This document shows, piece after piece, positions 63,398-64,000 of a DNA stretch of 64,000 bases (positions within the stretch are counted from its first letter, which is position 1; the number at the start of each line of letters is the position of its first letter). The translations under genes were made by a program, and so were the position numbers. The notes below the pieces were generated by a model that had not been told where the DNA came from, did not search any database, and saw nothing but the letters and a program-made list of their open reading frames with translations. This DNA is from Streptococcus himalayensis (GTDB taxonomy: Bacteria > Bacillota > Bacilli > Lactobacillales > Streptococcaceae), in the NCBI RefSeq assembly GCF_001708305.1, contig NZ_CP016953.1, positions 1,631,501-1,695,500 of the forward strand, read 5' to 3'.

Positions 63398-64000
63398 TTA
63401 CTCTCCTCGTCCCCAAACGCTGACTGAAGTAGGAGCAACTGGAAAGTCTCCCCAGCCTTCCTCATCAATGACAACGACATCGTCAATATGTCCTAGATAG
63501 TCTGTAAAAGTTTGGTTTGCCCATTCTTGTCCGACAAACATCCGCTTATAGGTAGCTGTATTGTTAGAGAGGAGAACGGCGATAGGAGTAGCTGTGTTTG
63601 CTTGGCCAAGTCGCACCCAGCCAATGCAGTTTGCATCATCAAAATAATCCACCTGTTCGCCATAAGCTAGTTGTAAACGAATATCTAGCAATTTATCCAG
63701 GATTTCTCGGAAACTCATTTGAGCAAATTCCCCTTCAATGCCCATATAATCGCCATAAAAGACACAGGGCAAGCCTTCCTCTCGTAGGAGGATGAGGGCA
63801 TAAGCTAGAGGTTTAAACCATTCTTGCACTGTGGATTCAAGTGCTTGCCCACCTTGTGTATCATGGTTGTCAACGAAGGTCACAGCAGACTCTGGATGGT
63901 TTTGGGCAAGAGTTCCGTTGAAAATCTCCCGTAAATCATAGTCAGCTTGTTGTTCGCTAGCTTCAAAAAGATTGTGATGCAAGCGAACATCGACTAAATC
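63398..64000 (-). CDS. cytoplasmic alpha-amylase, C-terminal part
   Basis: About 200 residues of a glycoside hydrolase family 13 enzyme; the frame runs off the right edge of the window, so the start and the two catalytic acids are missing. Visible are VDVRLHHNLFEAS, the conserved region IV TFVDNHDTQGG with the transition-state Asp, GLPCVFYGDYMGIEGEF, and the C-terminal beta domain. No signal is seen, and relatives are cytoplasmic enzymes acting on maltodextrin or glycogen. It faces ciaRH, with a terminator between. Confidence 0.92.
   Translation of the reverse strand, partial: DLVDVRLHHNLFEASEQQADYDLREIFNGTLAQNHPESAVTFVDNHDTQGGQALESTVQEWFKPLAYALILLREEGLPCVFYGDYMGIEGEFAQMSFREILDKLLDIRLQLAYGEQVDYFDDANCIGWVRLGQANTATPIAVLLSNNTATYKRMFVGQEWANQTFTDYLGHIDDVVVIDEEGWGDFPVAPTSVSVWGRGE

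Noticed and set aside
1..64000. CRISPR arrays, tRNA or rRNA genes, prophage
   Set aside because: No regularly spaced repeats, no cloverleaf-like genes or rRNA segments, and no phage structural genes were seen on reading.

Overview
The window looks like chromosome of a viridans-type Streptococcus. The evidence is the low-GC coding style, a ciaRH two-component pair, a streptococcal pyruvate dehydrogenase cluster whose lipoyl domain sits on E3, an LPXTG surface protein, a DprA gene with a ComX-type box, and the order DUF1149-degV-dapB-cca-ABC-F near an mntE-like gene. I cannot fix the species. No rRNA, tRNA, CRISPR array or prophage is visible. Most of the window is conserved core genome. The accessory part is two insertion sequences, several small inverted-repeat (MITE-like) elements and a few small operons of unknown role.

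Layout. 1-1670: tail of a sortase-anchored alanine-rich surface protein followed by a membrane protein of unknown role. 1730-7964: a tautomerase on the minus strand, then a tightly overlapping tdk-prfA-prmC-sua5-glyA-nucleoid protein-lysozyme-like run. 8075-10875: an SDR oxidoreductase and two exported or membrane-anchored proteins. 11312-16964: nox with a perfect cre match over its -35, mscL (minus), dnaG-rpoD, and a DUF59 protein. 17012-21099, minus strand: thioredoxin-like protein, pgmA, and coaB-coaC-ECF S component (CoA precursor uptake and synthesis). 21258-30505: fhs, a lipoprotein plus HExxH protein pair, GNAT, AlkD, a candidate small RNA, dprA, topA and trmFO.

30541-33704 is a four-gene operon (MerR regulator, amidohydrolase, double-ABM monooxygenase, LtrA) behind a textbook MerR promoter: 19-bp spacer and internal palindrome. 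It is my best candidate for a little-described system, probably a carbonyl or quinone stress response. 33886-37840 holds a membrane acyltransferase and an esterase-esterase-ATP-grasp cluster. An intact IS1182-type element (37863-39397) has landed in the terminator of that cluster and duplicated it. 39534-45432 encodes E1alpha, E1beta, E2, E3 and lipoate ligase, followed by an ABM protein, an unknown protein and a phosphohexomutase.

48529-57367: mntE-like exporter (minus), pcrA, and the DUF1149-degV-dapB-cca-ABC-F operon. 57368-59411: degraded sequence and an intact ISL3-family element with an 8-bp target duplication. 59517-64000: glucokinase, a nested MITE, ciaRH, a fragment resembling a GIY-YIG protein, and the 3' part of a cytoplasmic alpha-amylase on the minus strand.
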